This document shows, in pieces, positions 34,798-43,544 of a DNA stretch of 47,704 bases. The notes below the pieces were generated by a model, which was given only the letters and a program-made list of their open reading frames with translations, ran no database searches and was not told the DNA's origin. Each line of letters begins with the position of its first letter. The first letter of the stretch is position 1. The position numbers were made by a program, and so were the translations under genes. The stretch spans positions 1 to 47,704 of the forward strand of contig JAIRTL010000065.1 of the NCBI GenBank assembly GCA_031254915.1. The letters are read 5' to 3'. Source of the stretch: Planctomycetota bacterium (GTDB taxonomy: Bacteria; Planctomycetota; SZUA-567).

Positions 34798-35214
34798 TTA
34801 TTCGCCGATCATTTTGACAAGGAGGCGCTTGCGGCGCCGGCCGTCGAACTCGTAGTAGAATATGCGCTCCCAGGGACCGAGGTGCAGTTTGCCGTCCGTG
34901 ACCGCCACAACGACCTCGCGCCCCATGACCTGCCGCTTCATATGCGCGTCGGCGTTGTCCTCGGCGCCGTTGTGATGGTATTGCGAGACCGGTTCGTGCG
35001 GCGCCAACTTTTCCAGCCAGACCTCGTAATCGTGGTGCAATCCGCTTTCGTCGTCGTTGATGAACACGGAGGCGGTGATGTGCATGGCGTTGACGAGGCA
35101 CAGCCCCTCCCTGATGCCGCTTTCGCGGACCATGTTTTCGACTTCGTGGTGGACGGATACGATCGCCCTGCGCTTGGGCACGTTCAGGGTCAGTTCGCGG
35201 GTAAAACTTCTCAC
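34798..35214 (-). CDS. YjbQ-family protein (UPF0047)
   Basis: This 138-residue protein matches the YjbQ family: [40 protein letters not shown] with the conserved His residues, and the ending [16 protein letters not shown]. Relatives have weak thiamine-phosphate-synthase-like activity; the true role is unknown. GTG at 35214 was chosen because AGGAGA precedes it at 7 bases and it gives the family length; a TTG at 35259 would add 15 residues. It lies directly downstream of pcm on the same strand. Confidence 0.92.
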   Translation of the reverse strand: MRSFTRELTLNVPKRRAIVSVHHEVENMVRESGIREGLCLVNAMHITASVFINDDESGLHHDYEVWLEKLAPHEPVSQYHHNGAEDNADAHMKRQVMGREVVVAVTDGKLHLGPWERIFYYEFDGRRRKRLLVKMIGE

Positions 35215-35255
35215 GCCTGTGTCTCCTAAAATAAACTGTTTACGTTTAGTTTCAT

Positions 35256-35951
35256 TCAATGTCCCCGGTCGCCGATCAGGGGGACGAAAACGACGTCCAG
35301 AAGATCCGCGACGACGTCCTTGCCGCCGGCGCGGACTATTTTCACCAACTTCTGCGGTCCGCGCAGCGGCCCTACCGGCATGACGAGCGCCCCGTCCTCC
35401 CCGAGTTGCGCGAGAAGCGCACCGGGGACCTCCGGCCCAGCGGCGGTGACAATCACGCGGTCGAACGGCGCTTCCTCCGGCCAGCCGAGCGTCCCGTCGT
35501 CGACCCGAAGCGAAACATTCTCCCCAAACCCTGTCCGATCGAGCGCCTCCTCCGCGACGCAGGACAAGTCCCCGTGGCGCTCGACGGAATACACCTCGGC
35601 GCCGAGCGCGGCGAGAACGGCCGTCTGGTAGCCGCTCCCGGTGCCGATCTCGAGCACCCGCAATCCGGGGCGGACCCCAAGCGCCTGGGTCATGAAGGCG
35701 ACGATATAGGGTTGGGAAATCGTCTGGCCGGAACCGATGCCGAGGGGATTGTCCGCATAGGCGTGGATGCGCGCGAAGGCGGGAACGAATTCGTGGCGCG
35801 GAACACGAGCCATGGCGGCGAGAACGTCCCGATCGTCGATGTCGCGGCCGGGAAGATCGACCTCAAGCATGCGCCGGCGTTGTTCTGCAAGCTCCTCCGG
35901 AACGGCGAAACCGGGATCCGCTGCGAGGATGTCATGGTAGTCGTCAGTCAT
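35256..35951 (-). CDS. pcm: Protein-L-isoaspartate O-methyltransferase
   Basis: The 231-residue enzyme uses S-adenosylmethionine to methylate isoaspartyl residues and start repair of aged proteins. Motif [20 protein letters not shown] binds SAM. The N-terminal region has the family signature PRHEFVPA and the Ser/Ile loop [15 protein letters not shown]. Motif II ([14 protein letters not shown]) and motif III (LVMPVG) follow. The length is typical. ATG at 35951. It follows a small TPR protein and precedes yjbQ, all on the minus strand. Confidence 0.96.
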   Translation of the reverse strand: MTDDYHDILAADPGFAVPEELAEQRRRMLEVDLPGRDIDDRDVLAAMARVPRHEFVPAFARIHAYADNPLGIGSGQTISQPYIVAFMTQALGVRPGLRVLEIGTGSGYQTAVLAALGAEVYSVERHGDLSCVAEEALDRTGFGENVSLRVDDGTLGWPEEAPFDRVIVTAAGPEVPGALLAQLGEDGALVMPVGPLRGPQKLVKIVRAGGKDVVADLLDVVFVPLIGDRGH

Positions 35952-35960
35952 GGCGCCGAC

Positions 35961-36281
35961 CTATGTCGCCTGGAGCTTTTTCCGGTCGGAGGCGATCTTG
36001 TCGAGGGCGATCTGGGCGGCGGCGCTTTCCGAGTCCATGCGCACCTGTTTCGCAATCGGCCGGAGGATTTCCTCGGCCAGATCCATGTCGCCCTTCAGCA
36101 TGTGGCAGATGCCAAGATGCAGGAGGACGCGACGGTGTCCCGGGTCGCGCGAGAGCGCCTTTTCCTTGAGGATGGCGATGGCGTTGTCGTATTCCTGCAG
36201 ATCAAGAAGCGCCAGCGCCTCGTCGATGGCGAGGCTGAAGATGTCCTTCTTCTTGAGGCCGAGCAAGTTCATGATATCCAT
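35961..36281 (-). CDS. Small TPR-like protein
   Basis: The 106-residue protein shows two to three helix pairs of TPR character (LALLDLQEYDNAIAILKEKA, then HRRVLLHLGICHMLKGDMDL). It has no signal peptide or membrane segment. It starts at ATG 36281 with GGAGA upstream and lies 9 bases before pcm, so it is likely co-transcribed with pcm and yjbQ from the promoter at 36334-36361. The function is unknown; TPRs usually mediate protein contacts. Confidence 0.8.
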   Translation of the reverse strand: MDIMNLLGLKKKDIFSLAIDEALALLDLQEYDNAIAILKEKALSRDPGHRRVLLHLGICHMLKGDMDLAEEILRPIAKQVRMDSESAAAQIALDKIASDRKKLQAT

Positions 36282-36333
36282 AGACGTTCTCCGGAGGCCG
36301 GTTTTCGATCGGGGATAATTTAGGTATGTCCGT

Positions 36334-36361
36334 ATGATATGGGAGAATGCCCGAATCTCAA
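36334..36361 (-). promoter_or_regulatory. Candidate promoter for the TPR-pcm-yjbQ unit
   Basis: TTGAGA (36356-36361) and TATCAT (36334-36339) are 16 bp apart, each 5 of 6 to consensus, about 50 bases before the TPR gene. Confidence 0.55.
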
Positions 36362-36363
36362 TA

Positions 36364-36392
36364 TAATAAAAATAAAGGCGTCACCCTCCGCC
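36364..36392 (-). terminator. Weak terminator overlapping the phosphatase stop codon
   Basis: GGCG (minus strand, 36389-36392) pairs with CGCC (36377-36380) around the TGA at 36381-36383. TTTATTTTTATT follows. The stem is short but the U-tract is good; it would end the efflux-kinase-phosphatase operon. Confidence 0.45.
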
Positions 36393-37463
36393 GTGCGGAC
36401 CGAACCGCGACAGGCTGACCCCGAGATCGACGCCGGCGGCGGTGGCGGTCGGCTTCGGAAGCGCCTCGTCGAGGTTGGACAGCGAAAAGACGCCGGAGTC
36501 GCCCTCGAGCGCATCGGACGCGTCCGCCTCGCCGCGCAGATCGGGCGCGCTGGACTGGTCGACCTGTCCGTAGACGAGAAGCGTGATGTCGTCGGACTGC
36601 TCGGCGTCGCCGGTGAAATCGGCGATCTCGGCGTGAAGCTGCCCAACGGTCATCCGCGCGCTGCCGCTCTCGCCCGCCTCATGGAACAGGGACAGGGTGC
36701 GCTCCTCCCCAAGCATCGCGCCATCGGCGTTGAACGCCTCCGGCATGCCGTCCGTATACAGGAAGATCTTGTCCCCGATGTCCAGGTCGAGAGTCCGCGT
36801 CTCGTACTCCTGGCCGCCGAGGAAACCGACCGGCATGTTTTCCGCCGCCGGCAGCGGGAACGTCTCGCCGTTCGCGCGCCTGATGATCGGGGGGTTGTGG
36901 CCCGCGTTCGCGTACTCGACATGGCCGGTGGGGATATGCACGGTGATACAGAGGAGCGTCACGAACATGCAGCTTTCGTTATGCCGCGACAGTTCGTCGT
37001 TCAACAGCGCCAGGAGCTTCGCCGGCTCCCTCACGGAACGCGAGAACGCCCTGAGGTACGTCCGGCACACGGCCATGAACAGCGCCGCCGGAATCCCCTT
37101 GCCCGATACGTCCCCGACCACGAGGGTGAGAAGCTCCCTGCCGTTAAGCCAGAAATCGTAAAAGTCGCCGCCGATCGCCTTGGCGGGCGCAAGGGTGGCG
37201 TAGAGGTCGAAAGGCAGACAGCCGGGTATGGGCGGAAACGTCTTCGGCACCAGGCCCATCTGGATTTTTTTCGCAGCCCTGAGTTCGCCGGCCAGCAGCG
37301 CCGCCTCGTCGACGCGGTTCTCGTCCGCCGGATCGGGGGCCGGTCGGAACGGACCGGTTTTTTCGGGCGCGTCGGGCGAAGCGGGCGCTTTCGCTCCCGC
37401 CTTCGCCTCCGGCGGCTGTCCGCCGTTGTCGCCGCCAAACAGGGATAGCAGTTTTCCAAGCAT
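36381..37463 (-). CDS. SpoIIE-type PP2C serine/threonine phosphatase
   Basis: The 360-residue protein has a Pro/Ala-rich N-terminal linker (about 15-50) and a short helix that resembles PP2C_SIG linkers (GELRAAKKIQMGLVPKTFP). The PP2C_SIG catalytic domain follows (about 90-300). Metal-binding Asp residues lie in GGDFYDFW (Asp100, Asp103) and VGDVSGKGIPAALFM (Asp118). ANAGHNPPII, YTDGMPEA and SDDITLLV are the remaining landmarks. It should dephosphorylate proteins, plausibly targets of the kinase encoded immediately upstream. No receiver or PAS domain is visible, so activity may be set through the kinase. ATG at 37463 follows a weak AAGAAG site and begins the recognisable protein. The last gene of its operon. 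Confidence 0.92.
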   Translation of the reverse strand: MLGKLLSLFGGDNGGQPPEAKAGAKAPASPDAPEKTGPFRPAPDPADENRVDEAALLAGELRAAKKIQMGLVPKTFPPIPGCLPFDLYATLAPAKAIGGDFYDFWLNGRELLTLVVGDVSGKGIPAALFMAVCRTYLRAFSRSVREPAKLLALLNDELSRHNESCMFVTLLCITVHIPTGHVEYANAGHNPPIIRRANGETFPLPAAENMPVGFLGGQEYETRTLDLDIGDKIFLYTDGMPEAFNADGAMLGEERTLSLFHEAGESGSARMTVGQLHAEIADFTGDAEQSDDITLLVYGQVDQSSAPDLRGEADASDALEGDSGVFSLSNLDEALPKPTATAAGVDLGVSLSRFGPHGGG

Positions 37464-37485
37464 GATTTCTTCTTTCCCGGACGAA

Positions 37486-40188
37486 TCAATCGAGATCCGG
37501 TTCGAATACGGGCCTGAATCCGGCGTGGGGATAGCGGTTGACTTCATGGATCGACGACCGCGTCGACAAACGGCATTGCCGGGGCGAATGGATATAGCTG
37601 CCGCCGCGGCACACCCTGAGGCGCTCCCCGGCGCCGGGATTGACCGGATCCGTTCTCGGCGCGCGCAGGTAATACAGCGCGTCATAGGCGTCCATCGTCA
37701 CCTCGGCGACGTTGCCGAGCATGTCGTGCAGACCCCAGGCGTTGGGCTCCTTCCGGGCGACCCGGTGCGGATGGCCGGCGCTGTTGCGCTCGTACCAGCC
37801 GGCGACGTCGAGATCGTCGGCGGCGTCGCCGTTGTAGAAATGGCCGACCGCGCCGGCGCGCGCCGCCCATTCCCATTCCGCCTCGGACGGAAGCCGGTAC
37901 GCGCCGCCCTCGACCGCGCGGTTCAGCGCCGGAAGGAACAGCGATTCGATGTCTTCCACCGAAATCCCGGTCGCCGGGAAGTCGTCGTCGTCCGATCCGC
38001 GCATGCGCCAGGCGCGGGTGGCGAGTTCGTCCTCGCTCATCGCCCTGCCCAGCGATTCCCGCGTCTCCGTTCCCACGACCGCCCGCCATTGGCCGCGCGT
38101 GATTTCCGTCCCGAAGAAATACAGGGCGCGGGTCAACGCGACTTCGTGCAGGTATTCGTCGTTGTTCCGCGCCGAATCGCGCGGCGGACTGCCCATGACG
38201 TATTCCCCCGGCGGAACCAGCGCCATGGCGAACTCCGCCCCGCCGTGCGTCGCCGTCCGCTCGACGGGAAGGCCGAGCCGCTCCGCCGCGTCCTGCTGCC
38301 GGCGCACCGCCTCCCCCGGATCGAACCGCCAGCGAGTGTTGTCCTCGAGATAGCCGAGGCGCTGGATTTCCTCGCGGGCGCGGAGCGCCTCCTCGGCCCG
38401 CTGGCGGGCGTTTTCCGCCTCGATGCGCGCCTTTTCCTCGGCGGCAAGCTTCGCCTCCTGCTCGTGGAGCCTGCTCGCCTGCGCTTCCGCCTCGGAACGC
38501 CGTGCCTCGGCCTCCGCCGCCAGCGCTCGTTCCGCCTTGCCGCGCTGGATATCCGCCTCCCGCCGCCGTTCCTCGGCGACGCCCCGCGCTTCGTCGGCTT
38601 CGCGGCGTTCCGATTCGGCGATAAGCCGCTGCTCCTCGGCCTCGCGCCTAGCCAGGCGTTCCGCCTCCGCCTGCCGCGAAACGATCCAGGCCGCGACGCC
38701 GGCCACCCCCGCCACAAGAGCCAGCGCCAGCACCGCCACCAGCCCGAGGATGCGGACGAGGCGCCGCCTGGCGTTGCGCTCCGACCGCTCCTTGAGCGCG
38801 CGGTCCGCCAGTGGTTTCGCCCGCTCGTCAGAGGACACGGAGAGAACGGAAAGGGTCAGGTCGCAGTCGCCGTTCGCCACCGCCTTTTCGGCGTAGGCGA
38901 TGCGCGCGTCGTCGAGGCGGGCCTTCGCCTCCGCGTTTTTGCCCCAGAGGGCTAGCGCCTGCTCGAAGGCGAACACGGCGCGGGAAAAGTCGCCGTAGGA
39001 ACCGGTTTCGCCGGCCTGGGCGAGATAGTCGTCGCCCTCTCCCGACAGCTTGATCGATTCAGCGTGGACCTGGCATTCGCGCAGAGCGCGCTGGAACGCC
39101 TTCACGGACGGATAGCGCTTCGCCGGCGACGCCGACAGCGCCCGGTAAGCGACGTTGATCCATTCGTCGGCGCGTTCGACCTCCTGGAGGACGTTGTTGC
39201 CGGCGTTCCTGACCGCTTCGGCCGCGTCCTTCCCGGGATGCGGCGCTTTGCCGGTCAGGACAGCGAACAGGAGCCCCCCCAAAAGGTATTGATCCGACCA
39301 AGGGCCGATCTCGTGCGCCAGTCCGCGCGCCATCTCGGGAGCCATGTAGGTGGGCGTGCCGGCGCAGGCGTTGGCAGGCGTGAGCGGCGACGCCTTGGCA
39401 TTGGGCGCGACGCCGACGGCAAGCCCCCAGTCCATGAGGAGCACCTCGCCGTAATCGCCGATCATGATGTTTTCCGGCTTCAAGTCGCGGTGGACAATGC
39501 CCTTGGCGTGGGCGCAGGCGACGGCGTCGGCGACGCGCTGGAGAATGTCGATGTTTTCCGACAGTTCCAGCCCGGGCATGAATTCGCGCCAGTTCCGGCC
39601 GCGCACCTCCTTCATAACGTAGAACGGCAGGCCGTCCTCGGCGACGCCCATGTCGTGGATGGGAACGACGTTCGGATGGTCGAGGGCGCCGGTGGCGAGG
39701 GCCTCGGTGATGAATTTTTCCTGCGCCTCGACCCGGCCGGCGAGATCGGGCCGAATGCGCTTGATGACGATGCGCCGGTCGAGGGACGCCTGCCGCGCGA
39801 CATTCACCACGCCCATGCCGCCGCGTCCGACCACCTCGCCGATTTCGTAGTCGCCGCCACCCTTGAGCGCGGTCCGCTTCGGGCTGAGGGTGACGCTGGC
39901 GCCGGGCATGGTCATGCTCGCGGAACCGTCGCCGTGCCGGGTGAGCATCACCGTCGACTCGAACGTCCTCGACACGGTCGCCCGGGAATCCCCCGCGCCG
40001 GCGTCGATGCTGATCGTCGGCTTGGACGGTTCGGGATAGGGTTCGCGCTTGACCGTCATGCCCGACGCCGTCCCCGAGAGGGTGTCGCCCCACACCTCGC
40101 GCTCGCGCTTTTCCGTGAACACGCGCGACAGCTCCGCCTCGATCTCGGCGAAGTCCCCGTTCGACAGGGTGAAATCGTCGTCAGCCAA
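37486..40188 (-). CDS. Transmembrane Ser/Thr kinase with C-terminal FGE-like domain
   Basis: Residue numbers are from TTG 40188 (900 residues). Cytoplasmic kinase domain about 115-375: GRGGMG glycine loop, Lys143, HRDLKPEN with catalytic Asp235, DWG at 253-255 instead of DFG, and APE. A TPR-like stretch (to about 460) and a membrane helix (about 477-503) follow, then a long Arg/Glu/Ala coiled coil (505-610). The last part (about 652-900) is a formylglycine-generating-enzyme/sulfatase-modifying-factor fold (GEYVMGSPPRDSARNNDEY, then RLPSEAEWEWAARAG, then LHDMLGNVAEV, then RVCRGGSYI). The FGE catalytic Cys pair is incomplete: the usual SFLC-PSYC region reads SYIHSPRQC, so one Cys is missing and the domain probably binds a ligand. 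TTG at 40188 has GGAGG 5 bases upstream. Confidence 0.9.
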   Translation of the reverse strand: MADDDFTLSNGDFAEIEAELSRVFTEKREREVWGDTLSGTASGMTVKREPYPEPSKPTISIDAGAGDSRATVSRTFESTVMLTRHGDGSASMTMPGASVTLSPKRTALKGGGDYEIGEVVGRGGMGVVNVARQASLDRRIVIKRIRPDLAGRVEAQEKFITEALATGALDHPNVVPIHDMGVAEDGLPFYVMKEVRGRNWREFMPGLELSENIDILQRVADAVACAHAKGIVHRDLKPENIMIGDYGEVLLMDWGLAVGVAPNAKASPLTPANACAGTPTYMAPEMARGLAHEIGPWSDQYLLGGLLFAVLTGKAPHPGKDAAEAVRNAGNNVLQEVERADEWINVAYRALSASPAKRYPSVKAFQRALRECQVHAESIKLSGEGDDYLAQAGETGSYGDFSRAVFAFEQALALWGKNAEAKARLDDARIAYAEKAVANGDCDLTLSVLSVSSDERAKPLADRALKERSERNARRRLVRILGLVAVLALALVAGVAGVAAWIVSRQAEAERLARREAEEQRLIAESERREADEARGVAEERRREADIQRGKAERALAAEAEARRSEAEAQASRLHEQEAKLAAEEKARIEAENARQRAEEALRAREEIQRLGYLEDNTRWRFDPGEAVRRQQDAAERLGLPVERTATHGGAEFAMALVPPGEYVMGSPPRDSARNNDEYLHEVALTRALYFFGTEITRGQWRAVVGTETRESLGRAMSEDELATRAWRMRGSDDDDFPATGISVEDIESLFLPALNRAVEGGAYRLPSEAEWEWAARAGAVGHFYNGDAADDLDVAGWYERNSAGHPHRVARKEPNAWGLHDMLGNVAEVTMDAYDALYYLRAPRTDPVNPGAGERLRVCRGGSYIHSPRQCRLSTRSSIHEVNRYPHAGFRPVFEPDLD

Positions 40189-40209
40189 TGCCGCCTCCGC
40201 CAAAAGTGC

Positions 40210-42282
40210 TCAAAACCCGCTTTCCCTGATCGCAAGCGCACGCAGCCAGTCCCACGCCGACGCGAGGAGGGACTCGGGGGCTGTTTCGACCCACGCCCGC
40301 CCCGTCTGCCCGATTCGCGCCGCCGGTTCGTCCAGCATAACCGTCATCTTCACATACGGCCGCTCGAGACGATATTCCCCACGCTGTCCGCGAACCGCGC
40401 CGAGCGCGCCCGCGAGGGCGGCGTCCTCGAGCAGTTCCAGCCGCGATTCCTCGATCGCGACTATCCTCCCCGCGACAACGCCGCTTCCGTCGTCCGCCAT
40501 GAAGCGGCAACCGCGCTCCCGGTCGATTCGCGCCGCGTCCCCGGATTCGACGTAACAGGCGAGAAGAGCCGGCGGGCCGTCCGTTATCCACGCGATCACC
40601 CGCCCGGACGGCACGGTCAGGCCGGGACGAATCAGATCGTCCCGCTCCATCACGATCCCGTCCGACGGCGCGCGGACGACAAGGTCGTCGTCCCGCAGCC
40701 GCAAGACCGCCAATTCCGCCTCGCTGCGCTCGACGGCGGCGCGACGAAGACCGATGTTCCGGCGCTTCCGCTCGTCCCGCAGACTTTGCTCCTCCGCGAG
40801 CGCGGCCTCGGAGTACGCCCAGTACGCCTCCCTGCGCAACGGTTCGTCGCCGGGCGCGTCGAGCGCGACAAGCGGCTCACCCTCCCGCACCCGCGCGCCC
40901 CGCTCGAACAGGACATCCCGCACCACCCCGGACCGCGCCGTCCGCGCCGCGACTTCGGTCGGCGGTTTGGTCACCGCGACGACCGCGATCCGGCGCGGCC
41001 ACGGCGGGGCCGCCCAGAGGACGGCCGCGGCGAGCGCGAGGCCGGCGGCGGCCAGGGCGGGCGTCATGCGCATTTCGCTCCTCCTGCGGAAAAACCGCCC
41101 GATTTCCCCCAGCGCCGGAATCGCCAGGAGCGCCCAGGCCTCGAGAAGCGCCACCGGCAGCCCGAGCGCCTTGGGAAGCAGGTGATAGGCGGCCAGCGCC
41201 AGCCCAAGCGCCAGTCCGATCCGGTAGACGGCGGCATACGCGGCATAGAGCAGAATTCCCGCCCTTTTCCCGAAAGCGAAGGCGCTGTCCCGCGAGTGCC
41301 GCCTGATCCCGAAGAACACACGCCACGCCCATTCCCTGAGCGACGCCGCGCCGCGCTCGCGCAGGTTCTCGACGCGGAGCAGGCAGACCAGGAGATAGTA
41401 GCCGTCAAACCTCGGTCCCGGATTGATGTTCGTGAGAAGCGTCGAAAAAAGCGCCACCGACGACACCCGCGCCAGCGCCGCCGACACCGCGCCCGGCGGC
41501 GACAAACTCCACAACAGCACTGTCAACCCGGCAAGCGCGACCTCCGCAAGCATACCGGCGGACGCCACCCTGAGCCGGCGGCTCCAGGACAGGCGCCACG
41601 CGTCCGTGACGTCGGTGAACGGCAGCGGCATGAGAAACATGAGCGCCACCCCCATGGACGCGACCCGCGCCCCAAAGGCGGTGGCGGCGTAGGCGTGCGC
41701 CAGTTCGTGCGCCAATTTCACCACGACGAGCGCGACGTAAAACGCCGGCAACTCGCGCCAGCCGAATCCGCCGACGCCGTCGTTCCAGTAGTCCTCCCAG
41801 CGCGGGAGCGCCAGATACGACCCGGCCAGGCAGAGAAACAGGATCAGGGTCCGGACAGCCGGTCCCGCGAGGAGCCGGACCAGCGGAATCGTCTTCGCGA
41901 GAAACGCCGCAGGCCTGACAAGGGGAATTCGGATAAAAAGCAGGCCGAGAATCCGCCGCGCCATGCCGACCCGCCCGACGGGCGCGTACGCGTCCGGCCA
42001 GAAGCCGGGGTCAAGCAGCCAGCCGCGCCGCCCAAGATCGGCGACGAAAGCGGCTATCGCCTCGGGACCGGCCGGAACCGGCGACAAAGCCGCAAAACCG
42101 TCCGCAAGCTCATCCGGCGTCTTCGGCTCCCGGAGAAGCTGCACCAGATCGCTTTCCGGCCATTCCACGCGGTCGAAGGCGCCCGTCGCCGGATCGTGGA
42201 CGAGAAACGCCGGCCTGCCGTCCTCCGTCTCCAAGGGGATAAGTTCGAGATCCGGCCGCAGGCGCTGCACGATCCCGATCAT
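40210..42282 (-). CDS. M50 intramembrane metallopeptidase fused to a HlyD-type adaptor arm
   Basis: The 690-residue protein has an N-terminal PqqD-like or RRE-like small domain (about 12-92, ending in GWLLDPGFWP). A multi-helix M50 site-2-protease domain follows, with HELAH at 192-196 and NPGPRFDG at 287-294; the zinc ligands and catalytic Glu are all present. Further hydrophobic helices lead to about residue 440. The C-terminal part (about 445-690) is a biotinyl-lipoyl/HlyD hairpin arm: VVRDVLFERGARVREGEPLVALD, a coiled coil, and VRAPSDGIVMERDD. The lipoyl domain is not expected to carry a cofactor. ATG at 42282 lies 2 bases after the preceding gene's stop. This fusion has no ATPase domain; see findings. 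Confidence 0.9.
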   Translation of the reverse strand: MIGIVQRLRPDLELIPLETEDGRPAFLVHDPATGAFDRVEWPESDLVQLLREPKTPDELADGFAALSPVPAGPEAIAAFVADLGRRGWLLDPGFWPDAYAPVGRVGMARRILGLLFIRIPLVRPAAFLAKTIPLVRLLAGPAVRTLILFLCLAGSYLALPRWEDYWNDGVGGFGWRELPAFYVALVVVKLAHELAHAYAATAFGARVASMGVALMFLMPLPFTDVTDAWRLSWSRRLRVASAGMLAEVALAGLTVLLWSLSPPGAVSAALARVSSVALFSTLLTNINPGPRFDGYYLLVCLLRVENLRERGAASLREWAWRVFFGIRRHSRDSAFAFGKRAGILLYAAYAAVYRIGLALGLALAAYHLLPKALGLPVALLEAWALLAIPALGEIGRFFRRRSEMRMTPALAAAGLALAAAVLWAAPPWPRRIAVVAVTKPPTEVAARTARSGVVRDVLFERGARVREGEPLVALDAPGDEPLRREAYWAYSEAALAEEQSLRDERKRRNIGLRRAAVERSEAELAVLRLRDDDLVVRAPSDGIVMERDDLIRPGLTVPSGRVIAWITDGPPALLACYVESGDAARIDRERGCRFMADDGSGVVAGRIVAIEESRLELLEDAALAGALGAVRGQRGEYRLERPYVKMTVMLDEPAARIGQTGRAWVETAPESLLASAWDWLRALAIRESGF

Positions 42283-42284
42283 GC

Positions 42285-43544
42285 CTAAACGCCCAGCCAG
42301 CGCCGCGCCCAGGCCATGGGACGGCGGAACAGCCAGTGGCCGAGGGACACAGTGTCGCCGTACACGGAAGCGACGCCCCGCAGCCCCAATGCCGGCCGCG
42401 TCGAATCGTCAAGCCACTCCGCCTCGGCCGGAAACGCGTATACGCCGTCCGGGGAGGGCGACGCGAAGGAGGAAACGTAGGTGATCCGCACCGGAATTCC
42501 CTCGCCCCCGAGGGCGAAAAGATGCACCTCCGCCGGACGCGACAGATCGATGTCTATACGGTCGTCCTGCGGCAACCAGATGGCGACGCGCGTGTCCGCC
42601 GGGTCGACGATCCACATGATCCCCTGCCCGGTCGACACCGGCCGTCCGCGCCAGCCCCTGGCGTCGTCGAGCTGCACGACCCCGGACGCGGGGGCGGTCA
42701 CCCGACGGCGCGAATAACGGATTTCGAGCGCGTCCCGGCGCGCCATTTCCCGCTCGAGGCGCGATTCGAGCAGCATCGCCTCGCCCCGGTACGCCGGTTC
42801 GGAAAACGCGCGCGCCCGCGCCGCCGCGAGTTCCGCCTCGACGACGCCCACCTGCCGAAGGGCGATGTTCATTTCCTCCTCCATCAGCCTGGAGTCGTAT
42901 TCGGCGAGCGCCTCCCCCGCCTCGACCCTTTGCCCGGGCGCGACCGTCACTTCGCGGATCACGCCGTCCATCGGCGCGGCGACCAGCGCCGGCGCCCGCG
43001 CCGCGACCTCGCAGGTGGCGACGATCCGCAGGGGGACGCGGACAAAGACGAGAACCAGGACGATCAGGATCAGGACGGCGGGCGGCACGAGACGGCGACG
43101 GCTCCCGCGCGGCTTGTCCTTGCCAAGCCCGCGCCAGACGGCGCCGTAACCGGCGACGAGCTTTTCGAGAACAGCCGTTTCGACGTCGGTGAACTCGCCG
43201 CCAGCGAAACGCTCGAACGTCATGCCGCAGCCGGCGCCCGGCATCGGGATCCACAGGGCGGATCCCCCGGCCCCCCCGCCCGCGCCGGCGAAGACCGCCT
43301 TGGCGGAGCGGTCCGGCAGGGAGAGAAGCCGCGCGGCCCACTCCGTCGCGCAGGCGGAACGCGGATCAACGGGCGCGGCGCCGGAGGCGGCGACCGGCCG
43401 GGGACGCCGCGCCAGCCGCCAGAGGACGGCCCGATCGTAGCGCACGGCGGCGACGGAGCGGTTGGTCATGAAAAACGCGAGTTCGTCGCGCGATCCGGCT
43501 CGCCCGGCCCGGGCGAGCAGTTCGAACCCGGCGTCGGCGCTCAT
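42285..43544 (-). CDS. HlyD-family adaptor with N-terminal GAF-like domain
   Basis: The 419-residue protein has a cytoplasmic N-terminal domain (about 1-145) with GAF-like strand-helix order (SALWIPMPGAGCGMTFERF, then FTDVETAVLEKLVAGYGAV). One membrane helix (about 152-171) leads to a periplasmic arm. There the lipoyl half-motif MDGVIREVTVAPGQRVEAGE is followed by a coiled coil and the second half TAPASGVVQLDDARGW, then a beta-barrel. It should link the inner membrane to a TolC-like channel. ATG at 43544 overlaps the preceding gene's stop as ATGA. The cytoplasmic sensor domain attached to an adaptor is unusual for classical HlyD. Confidence 0.85.
   Translation of the reverse strand: MSADAGFELLARAGRAGSRDELAFFMTNRSVAAVRYDRAVLWRLARRPRPVAASGAAPVDPRSACATEWAARLLSLPDRSAKAVFAGAGGGAGGSALWIPMPGAGCGMTFERFAGGEFTDVETAVLEKLVAGYGAVWRGLGKDKPRGSRRRLVPPAVLILIVLVLVFVRVPLRIVATCEVAARAPALVAAPMDGVIREVTVAPGQRVEAGEALAEYDSRLMEEEMNIALRQVGVVEAELAAARARAFSEPAYRGEAMLLESRLEREMARRDALEIRYSRRRVTAPASGVVQLDDARGWRGRPVSTGQGIMWIVDPADTRVAIWLPQDDRIDIDLSRPAEVHLFALGGEGIPVRITYVSSFASPSPDGVYAFPAEAEWLDDSTRPALGLRGVASVYGDTVSLGHWLFRRPMAWARRWLGV

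Noticed and set aside
39064-42288. Plus-strand open frame of about 1074 codons
   Set aside because: It lies opposite the kinase and M50 genes, whose motifs are clear. The opposite frame shows only biased composition.
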